A stretch of DNA of 64,000 nucleotides from Parvibaculum sp049671045 (GTDB lineage: Bacteria > Pseudomonadota > Alphaproteobacteria > Parvibaculales > Parvibaculaceae): NCBI RefSeq assembly GCF_049671045.1, contig NZ_JBATUH010000068.1:5727-69726 (forward strand), in the 5' to 3' direction. Each line of letters starts with the position of its first letter. The first letter of the stretch is position 1. Under the pieces are notes generated by a model that made no database searches, was not told where the DNA came from, and saw only the letters and a program-made list of their open reading frames with translations. Positions 31,660 through 40,062 of the stretch are shown here, piece by piece. The position numbers were made by a program, and so were the translations under genes.

Positions 31660-32763
31660 TCAGGCTTCCGGCGAGGGGCGCTTTCCAAGCGGATAGAGGC
31701 GGTTGGCATGGCCCATCTTGCGGCCGGGGCGAGCCTCGTCCTTGCCATAGAGATGGATCGCCACGCCGGCTTCGCGGGCGAGATCCGGCCATGCGTTCAC
31801 GTCGTCGCCGATGAGGTTCGTCATCACCGCGTCCGAATGGCGCGCCGGATCGCCGAGCGGCCAGCCGCAGATTGCGCGAATGTGCTGCTCGAACTGGCTG
31901 ACGAGGCAGGCGTCCATCGTCCAGTGGCCTGAATTATGGACGCGCGGCGCGATCTCGTTGACGAGAATCCGGGGACCGGTTCCCACCGGCAACACGAACA
32001 TCTCGACGCCCATCACGCCGACATAATCGAGCTCGGCGGCGATGCGGGCAGCGATCGCGCCTGCTTCCGCCGCAAGGGCGGGGTCGATCGAGGCCGGGGC
32101 GAAGGTGCGGTCGAGAATGTGGTTCTTGTGCAGGTTTTCGACCGGATCGTAGGCGGCCGTATGGCCGTCGAGCCCGCGCGCGACGATCACGGAGATTTCG
32201 CGCTCGAAGGGGACGAAGCCTTCGAGGATGGCGGGCGCGCGGGCGATGGCCTCATGGGCGGGGCGCGCTTCGGCGGCATCGCGGATCGTGACCTGCCCCT
32301 TGCCGTCATAGCCGAAGCGCCTCGTCTTGAGGATCGCGGGCGTGCCGATGGCCGCAAGCGCCGCCTCGAGCGCGTCGAGGGAACTCACATCGGCGAAGGG
32401 CGCGGTGGGAATTCCATGCGAGGCGAGGAAGCTCTTTTCGACGAAGCGATCCTGCGCCGTCGCGAGCGCCCGCGCGCCGGGGCGCACTGGCGCGTGCTCG
32501 CCGAGGATGCGTGCCGTCTCGGCGGGCACGTTCTCGAATTCATAGGTCACCACATCGACGCTTGCGGCAAAGCGCGCCAGCGCCCCGGCGTCCTCATAGG
32601 CGGCGCGCGTCGCCGCCGCCGCGACATGCGTGGCGGGCGCGTCTTCGTCGGGGCAGTAGATGTGGCAGGTGAAGCCCAGCTCCGCCGCGGCCGATGCCAG
32701 CATGCGTCCGAGCTGGCCGCCGCCCAGAATACCGATCCGTCCGCCAGGTGCGATTGCCGACAA
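31660..32763 (-). CDS. purK: 5-(carboxyamino)imidazole ribonucleotide synthase
   Basis: This 367-residue ATP-grasp enzyme opens with GRIGILGGGQLGRMLASAA, then shows ILKTRRFGYDGKGQ in the ATP-binding domain and EIAPRVHNSGHWT at the active site. It makes N5-CAIR from AIR, bicarbonate and ATP. The usual partner purE lies one base upstream on the same strand, so the pair is an operon. Downstream on the minus strand lies the PAS_5 gene. Confidence 0.96.
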   Translation of the reverse strand: MSAIAPGGRIGILGGGQLGRMLASAAAELGFTCHIYCPDEDAPATHVAAAATRAAYEDAGALARFAASVDVVTYEFENVPAETARILGEHAPVRPGARALATAQDRFVEKSFLASHGIPTAPFADVSSLDALEAALAAIGTPAILKTRRFGYDGKGQVTIRDAAEARPAHEAIARAPAILEGFVPFEREISVIVARGLDGHTAAYDPVENLHKNHILDRTFAPASIDPALAAEAGAIAARIAAELDYVGVMGVEMFVLPVGTGPRILVNEIAPRVHNSGHWTMDACLVSQFEQHIRAICGWPLGDPARHSDAVMTNLIGDDVNAWPDLAREAGVAIHLYGKDEARPGRKMGHANRLYPLGKRPSPEA

Positions 32764-32764
32764 T

Positions 32765-33256
32765 CTATTCGTCCACGGGTATGTCGCCGACCGAACTGGT
32801 CAGTTCGGCGCGGTATTGATCAAGGCGCGTGGCGAGTTCCGCGTCGGAAAGCGCGAGCACCGCGGCGGCGAGAAGGGCGGCGTTCTTCGCGCCCGCATCG
32901 CCGATCGCGAGCGTGCCGACGGGAATGCCGCCCGGCATCTGCACGATGGAGAGGAGGCTGTCCTGACCGTGGAGCGATCTCGTCTGGATCGGCACGCCGA
33001 AGACGGGAAGCGGCGTCATCGAGGCGGTCATGCCGGGCAGATGGGCCGCGCCGCCCGCGCCGGCGATGATGACCTTGAGGCCGCGGTCGCGGGCCGTTGT
33101 CGCATATTCGACGAGGCGCTGCGGCGTGCGGTGCGCCGAGACGATGCGGACCTCATGGGCGACGCCCAGCAGGTCGAGCATTTCGGCGGCGTGTTTCATG
33201 GTCCGCCAATCCGACTGGCTGCCCATGATGATGCCGACAAGTGCGCGCGCTGCCAT
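32765..33256 (-). CDS. purE: N5-carboxyaminoimidazole ribonucleotide mutase
   Basis: This 163-residue class I PurE has the MGSQSDW substrate loop, SAHRTPQR with the catalytic His, and AGGAAHLPGM and GVPIQTRSL. It converts N5-CAIR to CAIR in purine biosynthesis and acts as an octamer. It is the first gene of the purE-purK operon. The 250 bases upstream hold no gene; a GCCTCG-TCG-CGAGGC hairpin lies there without a T-run. Confidence 0.96.
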   Translation of the reverse strand: MAARALVGIIMGSQSDWRTMKHAAEMLDLLGVAHEVRIVSAHRTPQRLVEYATTARDRGLKVIIAGAGGAAHLPGMTASMTPLPVFGVPIQTRSLHGQDSLLSIVQMPGGIPVGTLAIGDAGAKNAALLAAAVLALSDAELATRLDQYRAELTSSVGDIPVDE

Positions 33257-33506
33257 TTGCCTTCCGATGTCCTATTGGAGCCGGGCCCTGCCGGGCCTCG
33301 TCGCGAGGCCGGTCCGGCGCGGAAAGCGAGGGAGTATAGGCGTCCCGTCCCGCTTGGCAAGCCGGGTTCAGGCCCGCCCGCGCGGCCGGGCGATTCGGGG
33401 TCTGTGGCGTTTTGAGGCGAACAGTGGCATCTTCTGATTCGGTCTGGCGGGATGCTCAGGCCGCGGACCGTGGGGGATCGGCGCAGAACGTTCCGGTCGA
33501 CGATGC

Positions 33507-34229
33507 ATGAAGGTCGGTGACAGCAGGCCGCTCGGGGGGGCGCCCCTTCAGACGGCGCGTGAGCGCGGAGAGGTGGCCGGAACGTCCAGAGTGGCGGCCG
33601 GGCGCACGATCACGGATGCCGTGAGCTTCATGGGCATTCCCGAGGCGGAGCTGACGCCGAGCGTCCGCGATGCACTCATGTCTCTCCTTGGCGAGGTCGA
33701 CCGGCTGCGCCGCGAAATGGACAGGGTCCGCAAGCGGCTTCGGGATGCCGAAGACCTGGCCGACCGCGATCCGCTCCTTCCCGTTCTCAACAGGCGCGCC
33801 TTCGTGCGCGAGCTTGCGCGCGTCATCGCCTATGCGCGGCGCTACAACGAGCCGGCGGGGCTTGCCTATTTCGACATCGACAATTTCAAGCAGGTGAACG
33901 ACACCTGGGGCCATGCGGCGGGCGACGCGGCGCTGGAACACCTCACGCGCCTCCTCTCCGAGCATGTGCGCGAAACGGACGTCATCGGCCGCATGGGCGG
34001 CGATGAATTCGCGGTCATCCTTGCCCGGACGGATGAGAAGACCGCCGAGTCGAAGGCGCGCGCTCTCTCGATCCTCATGCGCGAGAAACCGCTTGTCGTC
34101 GATGGTGTCGAGATCACCTTGTCGATCTCCTTCGGCGCCATCGCCTTCACGGGCGACGAGGACCCGCAGGACGCGCTCGCGCGGGCCGACCGGGCCATGT
34201 ACCGCGCCAAGCACGGCATACAGCAATAG
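33507..34229 (+). CDS. GGDEF-domain diguanylate cyclase
   Basis: The product is 240 residues and soluble. A short N-terminal region ends in a coiled coil (about 58-85, LLGEVDRLRREMDRVRKRL) leading into a GGDEF domain with intact active site GGDEF at 164-168. The inhibitory I-site RETD at 155-158 is five residues upstream, as in active, feedback-inhibited cyclases. It should make c-di-GMP from two GTP. There is no sensory domain, so dimerisation through the coiled coil or a partner would control it. It is not in an operon. Confidence 0.92.
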   Translation: MKVGDSRPLGGAPLQTARERGEVAGTSRVAAGRTITDAVSFMGIPEAELTPSVRDALMSLLGEVDRLRREMDRVRKRLRDAEDLADRDPLLPVLNRRAFVRELARVIAYARRYNEPAGLAYFDIDNFKQVNDTWGHAAGDAALEHLTRLLSEHVRETDVIGRMGGDEFAVILARTDEKTAESKARALSILMREKPLVVDGVEITLSISFGAIAFTGDEDPQDALARADRAMYRAKHGIQQ

Positions 34230-34232
34230 CCC

Positions 34233-34439
34233 TCAGGCTATGATGTCCGGGAAGAGGAGATCGTCAATTTCGTGGATGCGGTCGCGCAGATAGAGCTTGC
34301 GCTTCTTGAGCCGTTTGATCTGCAGATGATCGGGCAGCGGCGAGCCTTCCAGCGCCAGAATGGCGCTGTCGAGATCGCGATGTTCTTCCTTGAGTTGCGC
34401 CAGACGCTGCCGCAGCTCCTGCTCTTCCTGTTCGGTCAT
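34233..34439 (-). CDS. YdcH-family (DUF465) small coiled-coil protein
   Basis: The product is 68 residues, mostly one helical hairpin: LRQRLAQLKEEHRDLDSAI, a turn with SPLPDHLQIKRLKKRKLYLRD, then RIHEIDDLLFPDI. This matches DUF465/YdcH, of unknown function. The start at MTEQEEQ gives the family length; an in-frame Met 18 codons upstream would add a Gly/Pro-rich lead. Its end lies three bases from that of the convergent GGDEF gene. A second DUF465 protein is encoded 1.4 kb further on. Confidence 0.82.
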   Translation of the reverse strand: MTEQEEQELRQRLAQLKEEHRDLDSAILALEGSPLPDHLQIKRLKKRKLYLRDRIHEIDDLLFPDIIA

Positions 34440-34569
34440 GGCCGCCCGATCGTGAGAGCGCGAACCGCCGCTCAGGGGCGGTCCCGCATCCATCGTTTTT
34501 AATGGTGGCGGCATCGGCGGGCAAGGGCAAGCGGGCGATAATGCCGCAGCGCGCGGAGGCAGGATCGGA

Positions 34570-35082
34570 ATGGGAAAGACGGCGGAAGATTTCTGGGATT
34601 TTTCCCTCGTCCTTTATGCCCGGCCCGGCGTAGAGGCGGCGCTTCTCGCCCTTCAGGATGAAGAGGGGCTCGATGTGAACCTCATCCTTTTCTGCCTCTA
34701 TGCGGGGGCGCGCGGAAGGTCGCTCGAGGAAGCCACGCTCGCGGGCATGCGAGGCATCGGCGCCGGATGGGGGCAGGGGGTCGTCGCGCCGCTTCGCGCC
34801 GCGCGCCGGGCCCTCAAGCCCATCGCCGAAGGTGATGCGGCGGCCGCTCGCCTGCGCGCCGAGGTGAAGCGGCTGGAGCTTGCCGCGGAAAAGGAGATGC
34901 AGCTGCGCCTAGATGCGCTGCTTGCCGGGGCGCTGCCTGCCGGGGCGGCGCTCCTGCCGCCCGGCCGCGGGCTTGCCGAGCGCAATCTGTCGGCCTGGCT
35001 CGAGGGCGAGGGCAGGGCGTTCGCAGGCCGGTGCGGCGAGAGGTTCGCGCGGGTGCTCGACGCTTGTTTCAACGACGACTGA
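34570..35082 (+). CDS. TIGR02444/DUF2390 family protein
   Basis: This 170-residue protein starts with DFWDFSLVLYARPGVEAALLALQDEEGLDVNLILFCLYA in short blocks typical of the TIGR02444 family, then a predicted coiled coil (AAARLRAEVKRLELAAEKEMQ). The function of the family is unknown. Its stop codon directly abuts the ubiX stop codon on the other strand with no spare base, so the two genes share an interlocked 3' boundary. Confidence 0.82.
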   Translation: MGKTAEDFWDFSLVLYARPGVEAALLALQDEEGLDVNLILFCLYAGARGRSLEEATLAGMRGIGAGWGQGVVAPLRAARRALKPIAEGDAAAARLRAEVKRLELAAEKEMQLRLDALLAGALPAGAALLPPGRGLAERNLSAWLEGEGRAFAGRCGERFARVLDACFNDD

Positions 35083-35703
35083 CTATTTCCGCGGCTTCTT
35101 CGCGGGCCGCACGGGAGCGCGCCTGCCGCTTCTGATGTCCTCGCCCCAGCGGCGTGTCTCGTCCGCCTCGATGCCGAAGAGATCGAGCGCGCGGCAGACC
35201 GTTTGCGTGACGATGTCGTCGATGGTTTTCGGCTCTGCATAGAAGGCGGGAACGGGCGGCGCGATGATGGCGCCGATTTCGGACAGATGCGTCATCGTGC
35301 GCAAATGGCCGGTGTGAAGCGGCGTCTCGCGCACCATGAGCACGAGGCGGCGGCGCTCCTTCAGCATGACGTCGGCCGCGCGTGTGAGCAGATTGGAGGT
35401 CACGCCCGTCGCGACTTCCGACATGGTACGGATCGAGCAGGGCGCGACGATCATGCCGAGCGTTCGGAACGAGCCCGACGCGATCGCGGCGCCGACATCG
35501 GCAAGCTGATAGCGCGTATGCGCCAGCGCCTCCACCTCGCCGGGCGTGCGGCCCGTCTCGTAGCCGAGCGTCATCTCGGCCGCTTTCGTCATGACGAGAT
35601 GCGTCTCGATTTCGAGCGAGCGGAGAATTTCAAGAAGGCGCACACCATAGATGACGCCGGAGGCGCCGGAAATTCCCACAATGAGGCGTTTCGTTTCAGC
35701 CAT
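35083..35703 (-). CDS. ubiX: Flavin prenyltransferase UbiX
   Basis: The product is 206 residues with the flavin-binding GISGASGVIYG, VTKAAE-like segment, APCSIRTMSEVATG and VRETPLHTGHLRTM. UbiX makes prenylated FMN from FMN and dimethylallyl phosphate, the cofactor of the decarboxylase UbiD in ubiquinone synthesis. The start at MAETKRLIVG was chosen because the family begins there. A TTGACA lies upstream on this strand, but its -10 is weak. UbiD is not in the window. The C-terminal tail is basic (RRAPVRPAKKPRK). Confidence 0.95.
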   Translation of the reverse strand: MAETKRLIVGISGASGVIYGVRLLEILRSLEIETHLVMTKAAEMTLGYETGRTPGEVEALAHTRYQLADVGAAIASGSFRTLGMIVAPCSIRTMSEVATGVTSNLLTRAADVMLKERRRLVLMVRETPLHTGHLRTMTHLSEIGAIIAPPVPAFYAEPKTIDDIVTQTVCRALDLFGIEADETRRWGEDIRSGRRAPVRPAKKPRK

Positions 35704-35814
35704 GATTATGACATTTACCGTCTCTTCGCCCTCTTTGCGATAGGGGGTTCGACAAGCTGTCAAAAAAGAGTCATCCTTTTCGGGTTACCCACCCCAACGA
35801 AAGGTAGGTAAGGG

Positions 35815-35994
35815 ATGGCACTGGAGTCGCATATTGCCGAACTTCGTGATCGGCATAGGACCCTGGAACGGGAAATCGAACAGGAACTGCTCCACCCTTC
35901 AAGCGATGATCTCCGAATTGCCGAGCTTAAAAAGCAGAAGCTCCGCCTCAAGGAACAAATAGAGAGGCTTTCAGGCCGAAAATCCGCAGCCTGA
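35815..35994 (+). CDS. YdcH-family (DUF465) small protein, second copy
   Basis: This 59-residue, almost fully helical and highly charged protein (ESHIAELRDRHRTLEREI, then DDLRIAELKKQKLRLKEQIERL) is a DUF465-type helical hairpin. A good ribosome-binding site (AGGTAAGGG) precedes the ATG and a strong terminator follows 31 bases after the stop, so it is expressed as its own small transcript. The function is unknown. Confidence 0.85.
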   Translation: MALESHIAELRDRHRTLEREIEQELLHPSSDDLRIAELKKQKLRLKEQIERLSGRKSAA

Positions 35995-36025
35995 CGAATT
36001 CATCTGAAAAGCTCTGATCCGAGAC

Positions 36026-36060
36026 AGCGCCGGGCAGCGAAAGCCCGGCGCTTTGTATTT
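36026..36060 (+). terminator. Intrinsic terminator of the second DUF465 gene
   Basis: A 10-bp stem (AGCGCCGGGC/GCCCGGCGCT) with a seven-base AGCGAAA loop is followed by TTGTATTT. Confidence 0.85.
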
Positions 36061-36080
36061 CGGGAGCCCGCAACGAGATA

Positions 36081-36112
36081 CGTCATGGCCCGGCATGGCC
36101 GGGCCATCCACG
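36081..36112. repeat. REP-like palindrome, single copy
   Basis: CGTC followed by perfect 10-bp arms ATGGCCCGGC/GCCGGGCCAT around an ATG loop, then CCACG. It belongs to the same family as the copies near 29.1 and 39.9 kb (GTCAT...CCGG...CCGG...AT). Confidence 0.6.
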
Positions 36113-36131
36113 TCTCTCCCCGCCTTGCCGC

Positions 36132-37760
36132 TCAGAGCTTTTGCGCCATTTCCCGCAGCTTGAATTTCTGGATCTTGCCCGTCGAGGTCTTGGGCAGGTC
36201 GGTGAAGACGACCGTTTTCGGGCATTTGAAATGCGCGAGATTGGCGCGGCAATAGGCGATGATCTCGGCTTCCGTCTGCGCGGCGCCGCGTTTCAGCGTT
36301 ATGAAGGCGCAAGGCGTCTCGCCCCATTTCTCGTCCGGCCGCGCAACCACCGCTGCTTCCAGAATGTCGGGATGTTTGTAGAGCACGTCCTCGACCTCGA
36401 TCGAGGAGATGTTCTCGCCGCCCGAGATGATGATGTCCTTCGAGCGATCCTTGATCTGGATGTAATTGTCCGCATGCCAGACGCCGAGATCGCCGGAATG
36501 GAACCAGCCGCCCTCGAACGCCTCGGCCGTCGCCTTCGGGTTCTTGAGATAGCCCTTCATCACCACATTGCCGCGGAACATCACCTCGCCCATGGTCTCG
36601 CCGTCGCGCGGCACTTCCTCCATGGTTTCCGGGTCGCGCACGGAAAGCCCTTCGAGCACGGGATAGTTGACGCCCTGCCGCGCCTTCACCTGCGCGCGCG
36701 CATCGGTTTCCAGCTCGTCCCATTCCTCGTGCCAGGCATTGACGACGGCGGGGCCGTAAGTCTCGGTCAGGCCATAGACATGGATCACGTTGAAGCCCTG
36801 ATCCTCGAGCCGCTTGATGGTCGCGGCGGGCGGCGGCGCGGCGGCGGCGAAATAATGCACCGTGTTCGGAAGTTTCTTTTTCTCCTCATCCGTCGCGTTG
36901 ATGAGGAAGCCCATGACCGTCGGCGCGCCGCCCATATGGGTGACGCCATGAGCCTCGATCGCCTCGTATATGTTTCCGGCGGCGACGCGCCGCAGGCAGA
37001 CATGCGTGCCCGCGATGACGCTCATCGACCAGGTGAAGATCCAGCCGTTGCAGTGGAACATCGGCACCGTCCAGAGATAGACGGATTTGTCCGTCATGCC
37101 CGCGGTGACGACATTGCCCATGGCGAGGAGATAGGCGCCGCGATGGTGATAGACGACGCCCTTGGGATTGCCCGTCGTGCCGGACGTATAGTTGAGGCTG
37201 ATCGCCTGCCACTCGTCGGCCGGAAGCTGCCAGTTGAATTCGGGATCGCCCGTGGCGACCAGGTCTTCATATTCGATCGCGCCGATTCTCTCTCCCGCGC
37301 CGTCGTATTCGGGATCGTCCATATCGACGACGAAGGGCTTGACCGTCGCATGGGTGAGCGCGCCGGCGGCAAGTTGCGAAAACTCGCGGTCGACGAAAAG
37401 CGCCTTCGCGCCGCCATGATCGAGCATGAATCCGATGATGGGCGCGTCGAGCCTGATGTTCATCGTGTTGAGCACGGCGCCGATCATCGGCACGGCATAG
37501 TGGAGTTCGAGCATGGCGGGCGTGTTGGGCGCGATCACGGCGACCGTGTCGCCAAGTCCGATGCCCCGCTCCGAGAGCGCGGAGGCGAGGCGGCGGCAGC
37601 GCGCGTAGAACTCTCGATAGTTGCGCCGCAAGCTGCCATGAATGACGGCGAGCTTTCCGGGATAGACCTCCGCCGCGCGCTTGAGAAAGCTCAAGGGGCT
37701 CAGCGGCTGATGGTTCGCCGGATTCTTGTCGAGATCGAGTTCATAAGGATTCGTCGTCAT
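36132..37760 (-). CDS. Acyl-CoA synthetase (AMP-binding, fatty-acid/DmdB-like)
   Basis: This 542-residue adenylate-forming ligase has the P-loop YTSGTTGNPKGVVYHH, the YGLTETYGPAV motif, the GWFHSGDLGVWH motif and the C-terminal KTSTGKIQKFKLRE with the catalytic Lys. It activates a carboxylic acid to its CoA thioester through an acyl-AMP. Overall it resembles medium-chain and methylmercaptopropionate ligases (DmdB-like). It diverges from prpE across 159 bases, pairing two acyl-CoA ligases on a shared control region. The acid substrate is not determinable. Confidence 0.9.
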   Translation of the reverse strand: MTTNPYELDLDKNPANHQPLSPLSFLKRAAEVYPGKLAVIHGSLRRNYREFYARCRRLASALSERGIGLGDTVAVIAPNTPAMLELHYAVPMIGAVLNTMNIRLDAPIIGFMLDHGGAKALFVDREFSQLAAGALTHATVKPFVVDMDDPEYDGAGERIGAIEYEDLVATGDPEFNWQLPADEWQAISLNYTSGTTGNPKGVVYHHRGAYLLAMGNVVTAGMTDKSVYLWTVPMFHCNGWIFTWSMSVIAGTHVCLRRVAAGNIYEAIEAHGVTHMGGAPTVMGFLINATDEEKKKLPNTVHYFAAAAPPPAATIKRLEDQGFNVIHVYGLTETYGPAVVNAWHEEWDELETDARAQVKARQGVNYPVLEGLSVRDPETMEEVPRDGETMGEVMFRGNVVMKGYLKNPKATAEAFEGGWFHSGDLGVWHADNYIQIKDRSKDIIISGGENISSIEVEDVLYKHPDILEAAVVARPDEKWGETPCAFITLKRGAAQTEAEIIAYCRANLAHFKCPKTVVFTDLPKTSTGKIQKFKLREMAQKL

Positions 37761-37919
37761 TGGTCCCTCTTGGCGGCTGATGTGCCGCGAATTCGGGCTT
37801 CACGGTAATGAACGCGGCGAATGGCGACAAGCGCCGCCGGGAAGCCTTCATGCGGGCTTGCAAAGCGCGCAATGTCTTGAAACAGTCACCGCCAAACGAA
37901 CAAAAAACGGGAGATCGGC

Positions 37920-39827
37920 ATGGGGCGTTATCGCGAAACCTATGAGCGCTGGAAGGCATCGCCCGAGGCGTTCTGGGCCGAGGCCGCGCGCGAAATCGAC
38001 TGGTCGAAGCCGTGGGACAGGGTGCTCACGCTGGAGGGCGATCTTTCGCGCTGGTTCGAGGGCGCGACATGCAACACCTGCTGGAACGCGCTCGACCGTC
38101 ATGTGGAAGGCGGGCGCGGCGAGCAGCTTGCGCTCATTCATGACAGCGCCATGACGGGCAAGGTGAAGCGCTTCACCTATCGCGAATTGCGCGACAAGGT
38201 GGCGACCTTTGCGGGCGTGCTGCAACGCCACGGCATCGGGAAGGGCGACCGCGTCATTCTCTACATGCCGATGGTGCCGCAGGCCGTCGTCGCCATGCTC
38301 GCCTGCGCGCGCCTCGGCGCCATTCATTCGGTCGTCTTCGGCGGCTTTGCCGCGAAGGAACTGGCGACGCGCATCGACGATGCGAGGCCGAAGCTCATCG
38401 TCTCCGCCTCATGCGGTCTCGAGCCCGGCCGCGCCATCGCCTACAAGCCGCTGCTCGATCAGGCGATCGAGCTTTCGGAGCACAAGCCCGAAGCGTGCAT
38501 CATCGTTCAGCGCGCGGAGCTGGAAGCTCCCCTCGTGCCCGGCCGCGATTTCGACTGGAAGGACGAGATGGAGAAGGCGCGCGCCGCGGGCGCGGCACCG
38601 GCCTGCGTCCCCGTCGCCGCGACCGATCCGCTCTATGTGCTCTACACCTCCGGCACCACCGGCAAGCCCAAGGGCGTCGTGCGCGACAATGGCGGGCACA
38701 TGGTTGCGCTCAAATGGTCGATGAAGAACGTCTATGGCGTCGATCCGGGCGACGTCTTCTGGGCAGCATCCGATGTGGGCTGGGTGGTCGGCCATTCCTA
38801 CATCGTCTATGGGCCCCTCCTGCATGGTTGCACGACGATCCTCTTCGAGGGAAAGCCCGTCGGCACGCCCGATGCGGGCACCTATTGGCGCGTCATCGCC
38901 GATCACGGCGTTAAGGCGCTCTTCACGGCGCCGACCGCCTTCCGCGCGATCAAGAAGGAAGACCCGGCCGCCGAACTGGTGAAGAAATACGATCTGTCGA
39001 AATTCGAGCTTCTGTTCCTCGCGGGCGAGCGCGGCGATCCCGATACGATCCAATGGGCCGAGCGCGCGCTGGGCGTGCCGGTGATCGATCATTGGTGGCA
39101 GACGGAATCCGGCTGGCCGATGGTCGCAAACCCGATGGGCCTCGAAAGGCTGCCTGTCAAATACGGTTCGCCCACCGTCGCGATGCCGGGCTACGAAATC
39201 CAGGTCGTCGACGAGGCGGCGAAGCCCGTGCCCGCGAACACGACGGGCGCCATCGTCGTCAAGCTGCCCCTGCCGCCGGGCTGCCTGCCGACGCTCTGGC
39301 ACAATGACGAGGGCTTCCGTAATTCCTACCTCGCCGACTATCCCGGCTACTACAAGACCGCCGATGCGGGCTATCTCGACGAGGACGGCTATCTCTATGT
39401 GATGAGCCGCACCGACGACATCATCAATGTCGCCGGCCACCGCCTCTCGACGGGCGGCATGGAGGAAGTGCTGGCGGGGCACCCGGACGTCGCCGAATGT
39501 GCCGTCATCGGCGTTGCCGACGCGCTGAAGGGGCAGGTGCCGGTGGGCTTCCTTGTCGTCAACAAGGGGGTGAACCGCCCCGCCGAGGAGATCGCGAAGG
39601 AAGCGGTGGCGCTGGTGCGCGACAAGATCGGTCCTGTCGCCGCGTTCAAGACTGCTCTTGTCGTGCAGCGCCTGCCCAAGACGCGCTCGGGCAAGATCCT
39701 GCGCGGCACCATGCGCAAGATCGCGGACGGCGAGGCGTGGAGCATGCCGGCCACGATCGACGATCCGGTGATCCTCGAGGAAATCGGCGAGGCGCTGTCG
39801 GACGCCGGCTATGGCAGGAAGGGCTGA
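37920..39827 (+). CDS. prpE: Propionyl-CoA synthetase
   Basis: This 635-residue acetyl-CoA-synthetase-family ligase has YTSGTTGKPKGVVRDNGG, WWQTESGWPM, the YYKTADAGYLDEDGYLYV and LPKTRSGKILRGTMR motifs. The RDNGG after the P-loop and its length are PrpE-like rather than Acs-like. It makes propionyl-CoA from propionate, CoA and ATP. The methylcitrate or methylmalonyl pathway genes are not in the window. A pair of REP-like palindromes follows the gene. Confidence 0.92.
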   Translation: MGRYRETYERWKASPEAFWAEAAREIDWSKPWDRVLTLEGDLSRWFEGATCNTCWNALDRHVEGGRGEQLALIHDSAMTGKVKRFTYRELRDKVATFAGVLQRHGIGKGDRVILYMPMVPQAVVAMLACARLGAIHSVVFGGFAAKELATRIDDARPKLIVSASCGLEPGRAIAYKPLLDQAIELSEHKPEACIIVQRAELEAPLVPGRDFDWKDEMEKARAAGAAPACVPVAATDPLYVLYTSGTTGKPKGVVRDNGGHMVALKWSMKNVYGVDPGDVFWAASDVGWVVGHSYIVYGPLLHGCTTILFEGKPVGTPDAGTYWRVIADHGVKALFTAPTAFRAIKKEDPAAELVKKYDLSKFELLFLAGERGDPDTIQWAERALGVPVIDHWWQTESGWPMVANPMGLERLPVKYGSPTVAMPGYEIQVVDEAAKPVPANTTGAIVVKLPLPPGCLPTLWHNDEGFRNSYLADYPGYYKTADAGYLDEDGYLYVMSRTDDIINVAGHRLSTGGMEEVLAGHPDVAECAVIGVADALKGQVPVGFLVVNKGVNRPAEEIAKEAVALVRDKIGPVAAFKTALVVQRLPKTRSGKILRGTMRKIADGEAWSMPATIDDPVILEEIGEALSDAGYGRKG

Positions 39828-39878
39828 GGGGCGGTCCACGAGCATCGCTGTCGCTCCGGGGTTGCCCTCCCTCTGCTG

Positions 39879-39958
39879 TGACCCCGGCCCTGTGCCGGGG
39901 TCCAGAGTGGCGGGTTCGGAGCTTGCGGCCCTGGATCCCGGGATGAGCCCGGGATGAC
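39879..39958. repeat. Pair of REP-like palindromes in divergent orientation
   Basis: The first reads GTGACCCCGG...CCGGGGT, the second GATCCCGGG...CCCGGGATGAC, about 33 bases apart, each with a TGAC/GTGAC flank facing outwards. They occupy most of the space between prpE and the DUF1013 terminator. Same family as those near 29.1 and 36.1 kb. Confidence 0.65.
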
Positions 39959-39996
39959 AATTGCGAGCGAGCCGAGGTCCAACCGGAATCGCGGCA

Positions 39997-40029
39997 AAAG
40001 AAAAACCCTCTCCGGCCGGGAGAGGGTTT
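39997..40029 (-). terminator. Intrinsic terminator of the DUF1013 gene
   Basis: The minus-strand stem AAACCCTCTC/GAGAGGGTTT around CCGGCCG-type loop bases is followed by TTTTTCTTTT, about 34 bases after the stop. Confidence 0.9.
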
Positions 40030-40062
40030 CATCTTTCCGAACATCGGGGCTTGGAGGAGGGC

